In this document: positions 42,701 through 49,928 of the stretch, one piece after another
Position numbering within the stretch: position 1 is the stretch's first letter
Layout: every line of letters starts with the position of its first letter
Assembly (NCBI GenBank): GCA_905216195.1
Contig: CAJMSX010000021.1
Span: 1 to 50,357 of the forward strand
Length of the DNA stretch: 50,357 nt
Direction of reading: 5' to 3'
DNA from: an uncultured bacterium
Lineage (GTDB): Bacteria > Bacteroidota > Bacteroidia > Bacteroidales > Marinifilaceae
Notes under the pieces: generated by a model
Told to the model about the DNA's origin: nothing
Seen by the model: only the letters and a program-made list of their open reading frames with translations
The model's database searches: none
Translations under genes and position numbers: made by a program

Positions 42701-42769
42701 CCCCAGTACGAGGATCGCAATGAGTCCCATAGTCACCGCAATCGGTCTGCTAATCAAAAATCGAACCAT
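39734..42769 (-). CDS. RND efflux transporter permease subunit
   Basis: A 1011-residue HAE1-like RND permease. It begins with FLISRPIAVTMGLIAILVLGILATTMLPV (TM1) and PKVTVQVNAPNLSARELDATVIKPL, typical of the family. TM4 carries the proton-relay Asp in GVGMMVDNSIIVIDN. TM10 reads GIVINDSILKVD, with Asn at the AcrB Lys940 position. It lies 40 bases after the adaptor gene. With the permease at 36380 it may form a mixed trimer, as MdtB and MdtC do in Escherichia coli (inference). Confidence 0.92.
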   Translation of the reverse strand: MVRFLISRPIAVTMGLIAILVLGILATTMLPVSLMPEVKIPKVTVQVNAPNLSARELDATVIKPLRNQLTQVSHLLDIRTETRDGSGNIYMEFEHGSDIDFIFIEVNEKIDRANLPREIERPRTIKANATDIPAFYMNLTLKETTGNPQRDMQKFIELSKFTLSVISKRVEQIPQVAMVDISGQTLSEIVIIPDNSKLEALGISPSELENAIISNNVNLGNLTIRDGEYQYNIRFSSTLTDKKDIEEVYCKINDRLYQIGELAQVEEQPQKQTGMVRSDGKPALTMAIIKQADARMSDLKKEITKLTEIFRKDYPHIDFIITRDQTALLDYSINNLTQNLLVGIFLACIIIFFFMQDFRSPLLITLTIPIALIISMLFMFMAGISINIISLSGLVLGVGMMVDNSIIVIDNITQLWDRGAPLKEAVVKGTNEVFTPMLSSVLTTCSVFIPLIFMSGISGALFYDQAMAVTIGLLSSLLVSVMIIPVYYYLFYGKKNKRTTHHSLARFHFIDYEKTYEKGLKWVFRHQLTTWALVIGMMVSTVMIYFTIEKRKLPPITESDLLLNIEWNKKINAGENERRTQEMIRAIGDILTQNTVMAGTQKFLLSHTKENSISEAVVYLKADSPENVPVIKERIRTFMQNRYPDAVFSTESSGNIFDMIFAEKEPSLVARIRSVTGKSPEPDQLNELLRNLKKQLPDLYIEPVAWQEVIQLRTIPELMSLYGIDYNTLFYKLKSAFNENQIFTLNEGEYSVPIILGDEEKNLQYILQHNAVKNKDGVEIPLNTLVRESRKNDLKNIISGPEGDFYPLNLDIKDKNIREISNRISQITAANKNFEVSFSGSYFSNRKMITELSIILIISLLLLYFILAAQFESLVQPLIILSEIAVDLFGAVFLLWICGSSINIMSMIGIIVMCGIVINDSILKVDTINKLRRSGYHLKRAIMMAGNRRLKPIIMTSLTTILAIAPFLITGSLGADLQFPLSLAIIGGMVLGTLVSVYFIPLAYYYIYKKK

Positions 42770-42809
42770 ATATTTAGATTACAAGTAATTTCACGTTTCC
42801 CTTCTCCCT

Positions 42810-43892
42810 TTACTGTTTGATTTCCACGCCCGAACCGTGCGCCAGATTCAGATTGCCGGAAGTGATGATGATATCCCCTTCCCGGAGTTCCGCTCCTTTG
42901 TCTTCGTTCGGCACCACCACATAGCTGTCGCTGTTGGCCATCAATACGTGTATATAGGTCCAGGCCGCTTTCCCTTCCTGGTCTATCCGGAATAGTACTT
43001 CCTGATTGTCCCGGATGAGTACAGCGCTTTTGGGAACGACAAATTGATGAGGAACGATATTTTCGATATGTACTTTTACGTTCATCCCGTCGATCAGATG
43101 TCCGGGATTCGGAAACTGGGCTTTTACGATAATTTGTCCTTTCTCGTTCACGGTCGGATTGATTTCTTTCACCTGTCCGGCATACCGCTTTTCCGGATTG
43201 ATAAAAGTGGAGACCAATACTTTTTGTCCCGCTTTGATCCGGTTTAATTCGGTCTCTAAAATAGCGAATTCTACTTCGAATATTTTATCGTTTATGACGC
43301 TGCAGAATTCTTCCCCGGCCGGATATTCGTATAGGCGGGTGGTGAGGTTGGCGATTTTTCCGTCGACCGGAGCTTTAAGCGTACAATTTTCGTACTCCAA
43401 CCGGGCCGATTGGAGGGAAGCGAGAGCGCTGTTGTAACCGCTGTTGATACGGGCAATACGCATCGTTTCGGGCGGAATGTTTAAAGAATCCTGAATTTTA
43501 TAGCCGAACCCCAGTAGTTTATCTTCCAGGTCGATCACCGCCTTTTCCATTTGGCTTTTTGCCTGAAATAATTTGAGGGAGGCTTCCGTCGTATCGATCC
43601 GGGCGATAACATCCCCCGCCGCCACCTGGCTTCCGGTTTTTACGTTTAATTGTTTTACAATGCCGGGAGAAGCAAATTTGAGCGAACTTTTGTTCAGGGC
43701 ACGCAACTTGCCGTTACTGAGCAATTGACTGTTAAAGTCCCGATACCTGAGGACGATCGTATCTACGGGATTTTTTTCAATCTCGTATTTTTTACGTCCC
43801 ATTTCTTCTTCCTTCTCTTTGTTTTCCCCGGTTCCGCAGGCTGTTAGCGTGATAGCCAGAACGGTGAAGGCCAGTAATCGCAGTGGTGTCAT
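42810..43892 (-). CDS. RND efflux periplasmic adaptor subunit, lipoprotein
   Basis: A 360-residue membrane-fusion protein with a lipoprotein signal (cysteine 19 in LTACG) followed by a charged linker (ENKEKEEEMGRKKYE). LKFASPGIVKQLNVKTGSQVAAGDVIARID is the lipoyl half-motif, a helical hairpin spans about 110-160, and LKAPVDGKIANLTTRLYEYPAGEEF is the second lipoyl half, followed by the beta-barrel and membrane-proximal domain. It joins the permeases to TolC. Sole adaptor for two permeases. Confidence 0.92.
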   Translation of the reverse strand: MTPLRLLAFTVLAITLTACGTGENKEKEEEMGRKKYEIEKNPVDTIVLRYRDFNSQLLSNGKLRALNKSSLKFASPGIVKQLNVKTGSQVAAGDVIARIDTTEASLKLFQAKSQMEKAVIDLEDKLLGFGYKIQDSLNIPPETMRIARINSGYNSALASLQSARLEYENCTLKAPVDGKIANLTTRLYEYPAGEEFCSVINDKIFEVEFAILETELNRIKAGQKVLVSTFINPEKRYAGQVKEINPTVNEKGQIIVKAQFPNPGHLIDGMNVKVHIENIVPHQFVVPKSAVLIRDNQEVLFRIDQEGKAAWTYIHVLMANSDSYVVVPNEDKGAELREGDIIITSGNLNLAHGSGVEIKQ

Positions 43893-43952
43893 ATTTTTGT
43901 ATTTTAAGAATTGCTTATAGGTACTATTTTTCAGGCGGGATTTTTCTTCCCT

Positions 43953-45467
43953 TTATTTTTCGATCAGCAGATCGAAATCCGCCGTGATGTTTCTTTTGTT
44001 TGTGAAATCGTATAAAGTGGCTTGCTGGAGCATGTAATAATATTTCCAGTAATTGTGTAGTTCATCTATAAAACGACTGGTCGCTTCGTCTTTTTCCGAT
44101 TGAGCTGTATTGAATTCAAGCACGCTGAGGGTTCCTTTTTTAAACAGTTCCATAGATAGTTCATACCGTTTTCGTGCCGCCAGATCCGCTTTTTGAGAGA
44201 TTTCACATTGCCGGCCCTGGTTATTGAATTCGATCACCTGAATCATAATGTCTTGCTGGTGTTCGATTTGTTCTTGTTCCAGTTGGGTTTTGATCACGTT
44301 CATTTGGGATTGTGCCGTTTTTACCCGTCCGCGTCCCATTCCCCAATCCATAATGGGGATCTGTACCCCCAACCGGATGTTTTCCTGGTTTTGGGGCTTC
44401 CGGTAGCTCTCTCCCAAATCCGAGGCGCTTTGGTTTAAACCGAACTGAGCGAAAAAATCCGCTTTCGCTCCCCGGTTGGTCTTTGCTTGTGCCACCCCCA
44501 TTTCGGCTTGCAACAGCCGGGTTTTCTGATCGATTTTATAAGAGGTGTTGTTCAGGGACAGTTCGTACACTTCCTGGTAATCCAACAGGATATTGGGAAT
44601 TTTTTCCGGAATAATCAGGTCGAATTCCACATCGGTTTGGCTGTATCCCAGGAAAGAAGCCAATTGATATTTTGCCGTTTTCAGATTCAGTTCGTTCTGG
44701 CTGATGGCCATGCCGTCGTTCAGCATGCGGACTTCGAGCTGGAGAAGGTCGTTTTGCGTGATGGTTCCGATTTTGAATCTTTCCTGGGCCATATGATACG
44801 TTTTTTCGGTATTCTGAAAGTTGGTTTTGGCCATTTCCAGTTTTTGCTGGGCCGAAACCAGATTGAAAAACAAATTTACCGCTTTGACCGTCACCCCTTC
44901 CATTGCCTCCAGATACTGGTATTTGGCCAGTTGGTAGCGTTCCGGTTCGATTTTTTTATCCCATTTCAGGGAATTGAAACTTCCGAAAATCGGTTGGGTG
45001 TAAGTGATGCTGACTGGATTCGTATTATAAAGGTGATATCGTTGGTCTCCGAACTGATCCAGGCGTTCCAGACTGGAGTACAGAGAAACTTTACCTCCGG
45101 TAGGAGCTATATTTTGATCGATGGACAGGTTGATGCTGTTCCGCATCGAGTAATCCTGTACGTATTTGTATTCTCCGGTTTCGGAATTCTGTATGGGGTT
45201 TAACGAATGGCTGAAATTGGGAGCCGTTAGTCCCAGATTTAAGGAAGGAAGCAATTCCGCGCGGAACGAACGATACTGCCAGTAAGCGGCCAGGAACTGG
45301 TGGCGGTAGAGAATAGCGTCGATAGATCGTTGACGGGCTAAGGTAATTACTTCGTGCAGGGTAAGCCGTTCAGTAAAAGAAACCGTTTTCGGAACGTCTG
45401 TCGTTTGGGAATGGGATAATCCGGTAAACGCCAGCAGGAAGAGCAACAACACGGTCAGTTTAGTCAT
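43953..45467 (-). CDS. TolC family outer membrane efflux protein
   Basis: A 504-residue outer membrane factor. Signal peptide MTKLTVLLLFLLAFTGLSHSQ, then two OEP repeats of long alpha-helices, with LTLHEVITLARQRSIDAI at the start, QKLEMAKTNFQNTEKTYHMAQERFKIGTITQNDLLQ at the first repeat end and FNTAQSEKDEATSRF at the second. Helical barrel crossing the periplasm with a beta-barrel in the outer membrane. First gene of the efflux operon, 87 bases downstream of the predicted transcription start and 60 before the adaptor gene. Confidence 0.92.
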   Translation of the reverse strand: MTKLTVLLLFLLAFTGLSHSQTTDVPKTVSFTERLTLHEVITLARQRSIDAILYRHQFLAAYWQYRSFRAELLPSLNLGLTAPNFSHSLNPIQNSETGEYKYVQDYSMRNSINLSIDQNIAPTGGKVSLYSSLERLDQFGDQRYHLYNTNPVSITYTQPIFGSFNSLKWDKKIEPERYQLAKYQYLEAMEGVTVKAVNLFFNLVSAQQKLEMAKTNFQNTEKTYHMAQERFKIGTITQNDLLQLEVRMLNDGMAISQNELNLKTAKYQLASFLGYSQTDVEFDLIIPEKIPNILLDYQEVYELSLNNTSYKIDQKTRLLQAEMGVAQAKTNRGAKADFFAQFGLNQSASDLGESYRKPQNQENIRLGVQIPIMDWGMGRGRVKTAQSQMNVIKTQLEQEQIEHQQDIMIQVIEFNNQGRQCEISQKADLAARKRYELSMELFKKGTLSVLEFNTAQSEKDEATSRFIDELHNYWKYYYMLQQATLYDFTNKRNITADFDLLIEK

Positions 45468-45560
45468 AAAATGCTTTTTAATTATAGGTATTGAAAAACA
45501 GGATCAGGGGGAACTCTTATCCCGGACCGATCTCCAAATCTATATTTACTTTCTTAGAAA

Positions 45561-45592
45561 CAAACATAATCTTTTTTCGAAAAATACACAAA
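45561..45592 (-). promoter_or_regulatory. Bacteroidota-type promoter for the RND efflux operon
   Basis: On the minus strand TTTG (45592-45589), a 20-base spacer and TATGTTTG (45568-45561) match the consensus exactly. Apart from this and the terminator at 45776, the 349-base gap (45468-45816) holds no gene and no regulator of the operon. Confidence 0.8.
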
Positions 45593-45775
45593 TCATTGTA
45601 CTAGTTTTTTAGTTTTAACATATAATCTTCTTTTCCTGCCTTTCCTCAGAGGATGGGAAATGTCTGCCGGGGAAACGAGGTGGGAGAAAAAAGACTTCTT
45701 GTACAGGTATAGGGAGAGTTAAGGTAATGGCAAAAAGAAAGGCACTTTCGTTTTTGGAAAGGAAGCCGGACCAAT

Positions 45776-45804
45776 AAAAAACTCCGTTATCAACGGAGTT
45801 TTTT
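45776..45804 (-). terminator. Bidirectional intrinsic terminator after the M28 peptidase gene
   Basis: AAAAAACTCCGTT (45776-45788) and AACGGAGTTTTTT (45792-45804) form a 13-bp stem with a 3-base loop; the A/T flanks give a U-run on both strands. Confidence 0.88.
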
Positions 45805-45816
45805 AAGATCGGGAGT

Positions 45817-47391
45817 TTATTTTTTCTGTTTGACGTCTTCTTTATAAAGTCCTTCTCGTGACAACAGATGGTCGAGATTGGCCAGGCGATACACTACTAC
45901 AGCGGTAACGATGGCGGAATGTTCCTGATATTCGGGAATGCTCTTGTTATAAAGATCGCGTTCGGTGTGCCAGATTTCACCGTAACTGAAATTATATCCT
46001 TTCGGATCGTCCGTACTGAATCCTAAGGTCGGAACGCCGTTGATGGCAAAATAAGCATGGTCGGCGCCTCCCGCTTGGGTCGGACGGGGATAAGGTTCTC
46101 CGGTTCTCTTTTTAACGGTGAACGGGAAATCGGGATTGATTTTATTCAGCGGAGCACAAACAGACACCATATCGTCGTACATGGCCGGCGGAACGGTTAT
46201 GCCTACAGTTACGGTCGGTCCTCCGTCGCGATTGAAGTAGTTGGATATTTTACCCAGCTTATAGGTGTTCGTTTCCACCCAATGTTTAGAACCCAGCAAT
46301 CCGAATTCTTCACCCGACCAGGCACATACCAGAATGGAGCGTTTGGGTTTCCCTCCGGCGGCTTTGATCAGGCGTCCGGCTTCCATGGTTACGGTAACTC
46401 CCGAACCGCAGTCCACACCGCCGGTAGCTACGTCGAAAGCATCCAGGTGGCCGCCCAGCATCACATATTCGTTCGGGTATTTAGTTCCTTTGATCAGTCC
46501 AAGCACGCTGTAATATTTAACCGGTCCCATCCGGAAGTGGTTGCGGATGTCGAATTCCAGTTGGAAATACCGGCGTTCCTTCACCTTTTGAGCAATAATA
46601 TTATATTGGCTGGCTTCCAGCTTGATATCGGGCAGAGTGGGAAGATTTTCCCAGGACATTTTCATCAGGTTTTTCCGGTCGTACAAAACGCGGATAGGCA
46701 CAGGCGAAGATTGGATGATGCCCAGGATTCCGGCTTCCCGCATTTCTTTGTAGAAAAGGGCGGGCGCATCTTTCAGAGGAATCAGTTTTTGGGGCGCTTT
46801 GTTTCTGTTTTTCCAGTTTTCCCGGCGGATGCTGTCGTTTTTACGCATAATTTTTTCGTTGTCGGCGATAATTTTGGCCCGGACAGCATCTCCTTCTTCC
46901 GAATAATCGATCGGCCAACCGTTGTTTTCACCGGTGATCAATACCCAGGCCCCTTTTAAGGCTCCTTTCATTCTTTCGAATTCACCCCGGGTTTTCGGTT
47001 CCATCAATACATGCCCGCGTTGTACTCCTTTGGTTCCGGCCGTATAAGAAGGAGTTGCGAAATGGAGGAACATGCCGTCTTCACTTAACATTTTGCCGAA
47101 CCAGGGCCCCCGGTTAAACCCTACCGGTAATTCTCCGGTTTCGTCTAAAATGACCTCCATTCCCCATTTTTTAAATTCGGAAGCCACCCATTCTACGGCA
47201 TTGTCATAAGCGTTGGAGCCGATACAACGTCCACCGATACGGTTAGTGAGGATATCCAGATGCTTCATCACCTGATTATCCGTGCGGCCGATTTCGATGA
47301 TCTTATCGCTTACACGATCCTGTTGTGCATATACTCCGGATGTTAGGCCCGATAACGCTAACATCCATACGGCAATAAAATTTTTTCTCAT
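45817..47391 (-). CDS. M28 family metallopeptidase, secreted
   Basis: A 524-residue protein with a signal peptide (MRKNFIAVWMLALSGLTSGVYAQ). The C-terminal half is a co-catalytic zinc aminopeptidase: His in GGHLDAFD, Asp in GGVDCGSGV, Glu-Glu in AWSGEEFGLLG, and a late His in GGADHAYF. The N-terminal half contains a PA-like insertion (VLMEPKTRGEFERMKGALKGAWVLITG). Acts in the periplasm or is exported; probably trims peptides. Single-gene unit with its own terminator. Odd: a basic spacer at about 180-210 (KIMRKNDSIRRENWKNRNKAP) breaks the PA region. Confidence 0.9.
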   Translation of the reverse strand: MRKNFIAVWMLALSGLTSGVYAQQDRVSDKIIEIGRTDNQVMKHLDILTNRIGGRCIGSNAYDNAVEWVASEFKKWGMEVILDETGELPVGFNRGPWFGKMLSEDGMFLHFATPSYTAGTKGVQRGHVLMEPKTRGEFERMKGALKGAWVLITGENNGWPIDYSEEGDAVRAKIIADNEKIMRKNDSIRRENWKNRNKAPQKLIPLKDAPALFYKEMREAGILGIIQSSPVPIRVLYDRKNLMKMSWENLPTLPDIKLEASQYNIIAQKVKERRYFQLEFDIRNHFRMGPVKYYSVLGLIKGTKYPNEYVMLGGHLDAFDVATGGVDCGSGVTVTMEAGRLIKAAGGKPKRSILVCAWSGEEFGLLGSKHWVETNTYKLGKISNYFNRDGGPTVTVGITVPPAMYDDMVSVCAPLNKINPDFPFTVKKRTGEPYPRPTQAGGADHAYFAINGVPTLGFSTDDPKGYNFSYGEIWHTERDLYNKSIPEYQEHSAIVTAVVVYRLANLDHLLSREGLYKEDVKQKK

Positions 47392-47499
47392 AATTGTATG
47401 TTTTAATAGATAACTGTTAAAAATGGTGTGTAATGATAATAAATTATTTCTCCTCTGGAGATTTATTAAGCTTGTTTATATAAAATTTAAGAAAAAACT

Positions 47500-47507
47500 T
47501 AATTTTG
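47500..47507 (+). promoter_or_regulatory. -7 promoter element for the C26/lipoprotein pair
   Basis: TAATTTTG matches TAnnTTTG, 36 bases before ATG 47544. -33 match is poor (TTTA, 21 bases upstream). Confidence 0.5.
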
Positions 47508-47543
47508 TCCAAATAACTAACTTCATCAAACTTAAACTGCGCT

Positions 47544-48332
47544 ATGAAAAAAATTGGGATTATTTTCTTGTGGATATTTTGTATATCAGTCGTTTGCGGG
47601 CAAGCGAGAAAAATGCCTGTTATCGGAATTTCAGGTACTTACGGGAACGGAAGCAGGGCGTCGGTGTCTGTGACTTACGTAAAGTCCGTCATCCGGGCGG
47701 GAGGAGCGCCGGTAGTTTTACCGGTTACCGATGACCTGGCTGTGATGGAAAAGATGATCGCCTCGGTGGATGCCCTGGTGATGACAGGCGGAGAAGATAT
47801 AGAGCCTTTGAAAAATTACGGGGAAGAACCTTTGCGCGCCCTGGGGGAGGTGGTGCCTATCCGGGATACTTTTGACCGTACCCTGATTAAATTGGCCGTG
47901 GAAAGGGGAATTCCGGTTTTGGGTATTTGCCGGGGGATGCAAATGATGAATGTGGTATTCGGGGGAACTTTATATCAGGATATTCCGTCACAGGTAAAAA
48001 CTTCTTATGTAAAACATAATCAGGATGCAGAAGGGAGGTATGTTACTCATACAGTATTGATAGAGGAAGGGTCGGTATTATATAAGGTATTGAATACCGG
48101 AAAGACCGCTGTCAATAGTTTTCACCATCAGTCGGTAAAGGATATTGCTCCCGGTTTCCGGGTGACCGCTAAGGCCGCGGATGGAATTATCGAAGCGATG
48201 GAAATGAAAGGAAATCCGCGGGTGATCGGGGTGCAATTTCATCCGGAAGGACCTACGGCTGCCGGAGAAGATACCTTTTTGCCTGTTTTTCGTTATATCG
48301 TACAGCAGGCGTTAACCTCGCCGGGGAAATAA
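47544..48332 (+). CDS. Exported C26-type glutamine amidotransferase/gamma-glutamyl hydrolase-like protein
   Basis: A 262-residue peptidase C26 (PuuD-like, class I glutamine amidotransferase fold) protein. The nucleophile Cys129 is in LGICRGMQ and the His233-x-Glu235 dyad in QFHPEG; TGGEDIEP (81-88) is the oxyanion-side motif. Unlike cytosolic PuuD, it begins with a signal peptide (MKKIGIIFLWIFCISVVCGQ), so it should act in the periplasm on a gamma-glutamyl bond of unknown substrate. It is followed 27 bases on by a lipoprotein gene. Confidence 0.87.
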   Translation: MKKIGIIFLWIFCISVVCGQARKMPVIGISGTYGNGSRASVSVTYVKSVIRAGGAPVVLPVTDDLAVMEKMIASVDALVMTGGEDIEPLKNYGEEPLRALGEVVPIRDTFDRTLIKLAVERGIPVLGICRGMQMMNVVFGGTLYQDIPSQVKTSYVKHNQDAEGRYVTHTVLIEEGSVLYKVLNTGKTAVNSFHHQSVKDIAPGFRVTAKAADGIIEAMEMKGNPRVIGVQFHPEGPTAAGEDTFLPVFRYIVQQALTSPGK

Positions 48333-48359
48333 AGGGAATGTATCATAAATTTTTTCGTT

Positions 48360-49787
48360 ATGAATAAGATCGTTATTGTATTGTCGGGAATTTTGCTTTT
48401 CTGTGCTTGTAATGGAAAAAAGTCCTCCACTGAAGCGGTTGCACCATCTTCTGCTGCGGTTGCAGAAGAAGAAGAGGCCTTCCGCCTGATTCAGCCTGAA
48501 AAAATAGCTGCCGGGGTGCAGTATACAGGCGAAAGAAAAGCGGATCCGGAGACTCCGCTTTTGGTGCTGGATTATAAAAAAGAACCGGTTCACAAGGCAC
48601 TGGACCTCAAATCGTACTTTGATTCGGTGAAACTGGTGTTGCTGGAGCATCCGCTGCCGGCCGGGGAAGGAGGCTTTTTATACAATTGTCGGGTTGTGCT
48701 CATTGGCGACCGGGGAATGAGTTCATTTCATTCGGATGCGCAGGTGTGGGTGGATGACACTTATATTTTAGCCGGAGATCGTTTTTTCGGGCTTTACGGC
48801 TACGATAGAAACGGTAAACTGATCGATACGCTGGCCGCCGGGAAGGGTTTTAAATTCAAGTTTAAAGACTCGCCTCTGTCCATCGAATGTAAGATGGCTG
48901 ATTTCCATGGGTATAACGGAGGACTGGATCTTTGGAACGGACGTTGTTCATTTATATGGAGCGATACGGCACGACGGTTGTCTACCCGGTGGTATGATGT
49001 GAAAAAAAGGAAGATGGTGCAGGAACAGCCCTGGGATTCCCGGAGGAGAGGGCCTCAGCCGGTGGCTTTAGACCGGAATACTTATTTTTGTGTGTATAAT
49101 ACGCTCTTTTCGCCGGAAAAGGTATTTCTGAGAACTTTTAGTATACAGGGAGATACCCTGTGTGAATTTACCGATTACATTCGGCCGGAAAAAGAAATAC
49201 GGGGAAGTTATGCTTTCCCGGACCGTTTCGATGTCTATCGGTTGAACGGTAAGCAATATGTACGCCAACCTTTCAGCGATACGGTGTTTCAAGTATCGGA
49301 AAATCGTTTGTTGCCCGTATATGTGTTGGATTTCGGAGAAAAACGCATGAATATCAGTATTGCTACTTCCAATCAAAGTAAGGCGGGTAAGTATGTTTCC
49401 GCGTCCTGGAAGGATACCCCGGAAGCTATTTTGTTTGCCTATACGGAAAATTACGATTGTCCGAGAAACCGGGATAATAAAGAAGTAAAATATTATTATT
49501 CGTATTACGATAAAAAAGCAGGGCAGATTTTCCATATGCCGGTGTCCGGAGACGTCTATCCGGAGGAATTGCTTATTTCCAATTCGCTCGAAGGAGGTTT
49601 ACCTTTTACCTGGGATATGGCGGCAACCAGTGACGGTAAACTGGTGATCGGTTATCCACGCCAGCGCCTGGAAGCCCTCACCCGTTTAAAAGGATATAAA
49701 GCCCTGCCGGCTGCACAAAAGGAAAATGTGAAGAAAATGCTGGCCCGCATGAACGACCGGCAAATGTTGGTAATGATCATAGAGTAA
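48360..49787 (+). CDS. Lipoprotein of unknown function, probable beta-propeller (DUF4933-like)
   Basis: A 475-residue protein with a lipoprotein signal (cysteine 17 in FCAC), a Ser/Ala/Glu-rich linker (about 20-40) and a globular part with repeated short beta segments and Tyr-Asp-x-x-Gly-like turns (LYGYDRNGKLIDTLAAGKGF), which fits the TolB-like or 6-bladed propeller lipoproteins of Bacteroidota; the assignment to DUF4933 is tentative. Surface or periplasmic. Co-transcribed with the C26 protein and ended by the terminator at 49876. The pairing suggests a shared envelope role that cannot be named. Confidence 0.65.
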   Translation: MNKIVIVLSGILLFCACNGKKSSTEAVAPSSAAVAEEEEAFRLIQPEKIAAGVQYTGERKADPETPLLVLDYKKEPVHKALDLKSYFDSVKLVLLEHPLPAGEGGFLYNCRVVLIGDRGMSSFHSDAQVWVDDTYILAGDRFFGLYGYDRNGKLIDTLAAGKGFKFKFKDSPLSIECKMADFHGYNGGLDLWNGRCSFIWSDTARRLSTRWYDVKKRKMVQEQPWDSRRRGPQPVALDRNTYFCVYNTLFSPEKVFLRTFSIQGDTLCEFTDYIRPEKEIRGSYAFPDRFDVYRLNGKQYVRQPFSDTVFQVSENRLLPVYVLDFGEKRMNISIATSNQSKAGKYVSASWKDTPEAILFAYTENYDCPRNRDNKEVKYYYSYYDKKAGQIFHMPVSGDVYPEELLISNSLEGGLPFTWDMAATSDGKLVIGYPRQRLEALTRLKGYKALPAAQKENVKKMLARMNDRQMLVMIIE

Positions 49788-49821
49788 TTTTTCAAAAATT
49801 ACTTCGTTTCCCTACTCTGTA

Positions 49822-49860
49822 CCGGGGGCATTGCCGTATTTATACGGGCATTGCCCCCGG
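49822..49860. repeat. Long GC-rich hairpin element
   Basis: CCGGGGGCA (49822-49830) and TGCCCCCGG (49852-49860) pair perfectly, and inner TGCCGTAT/ATACGGGCA adds about 8 more pairs with one bulge. Followed 15 bases later by a second hairpin. Resembles a mobile intergenic palindrome, but no second copy is in this window. Confidence 0.5.
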
Positions 49861-49875
49861 CTTGTCGTCGGCCCG

Positions 49876-49900
49876 ACCCGCAAAGCGGGTATTCTTTTAA
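49876..49900 (+). terminator. Intrinsic terminator after the lipoprotein gene
   Basis: ACCCGC-AAA-GCGGGT (49876-49890) followed by ATTCTTTTAA. The 6-bp GC-rich stem and T-rich tail fit termination on the plus strand. Confidence 0.6.
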
Positions 49901-49928
49901 TAGATAAATATTTCAATTGATAAATAGA

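Noticed and set aside
44487..45203. 238-codon plus-strand frame opposite tolC
   Set aside because: Antisense shadow rich in Phe/Gln/Arg, with no start context; the tolC reading is unambiguous.
46057..46959. 300-codon plus-strand frame opposite the M28 peptidase gene
   Set aside because: Antisense shadow; zinc ligands and signal peptide on the minus strand leave no doubt about the coding strand.
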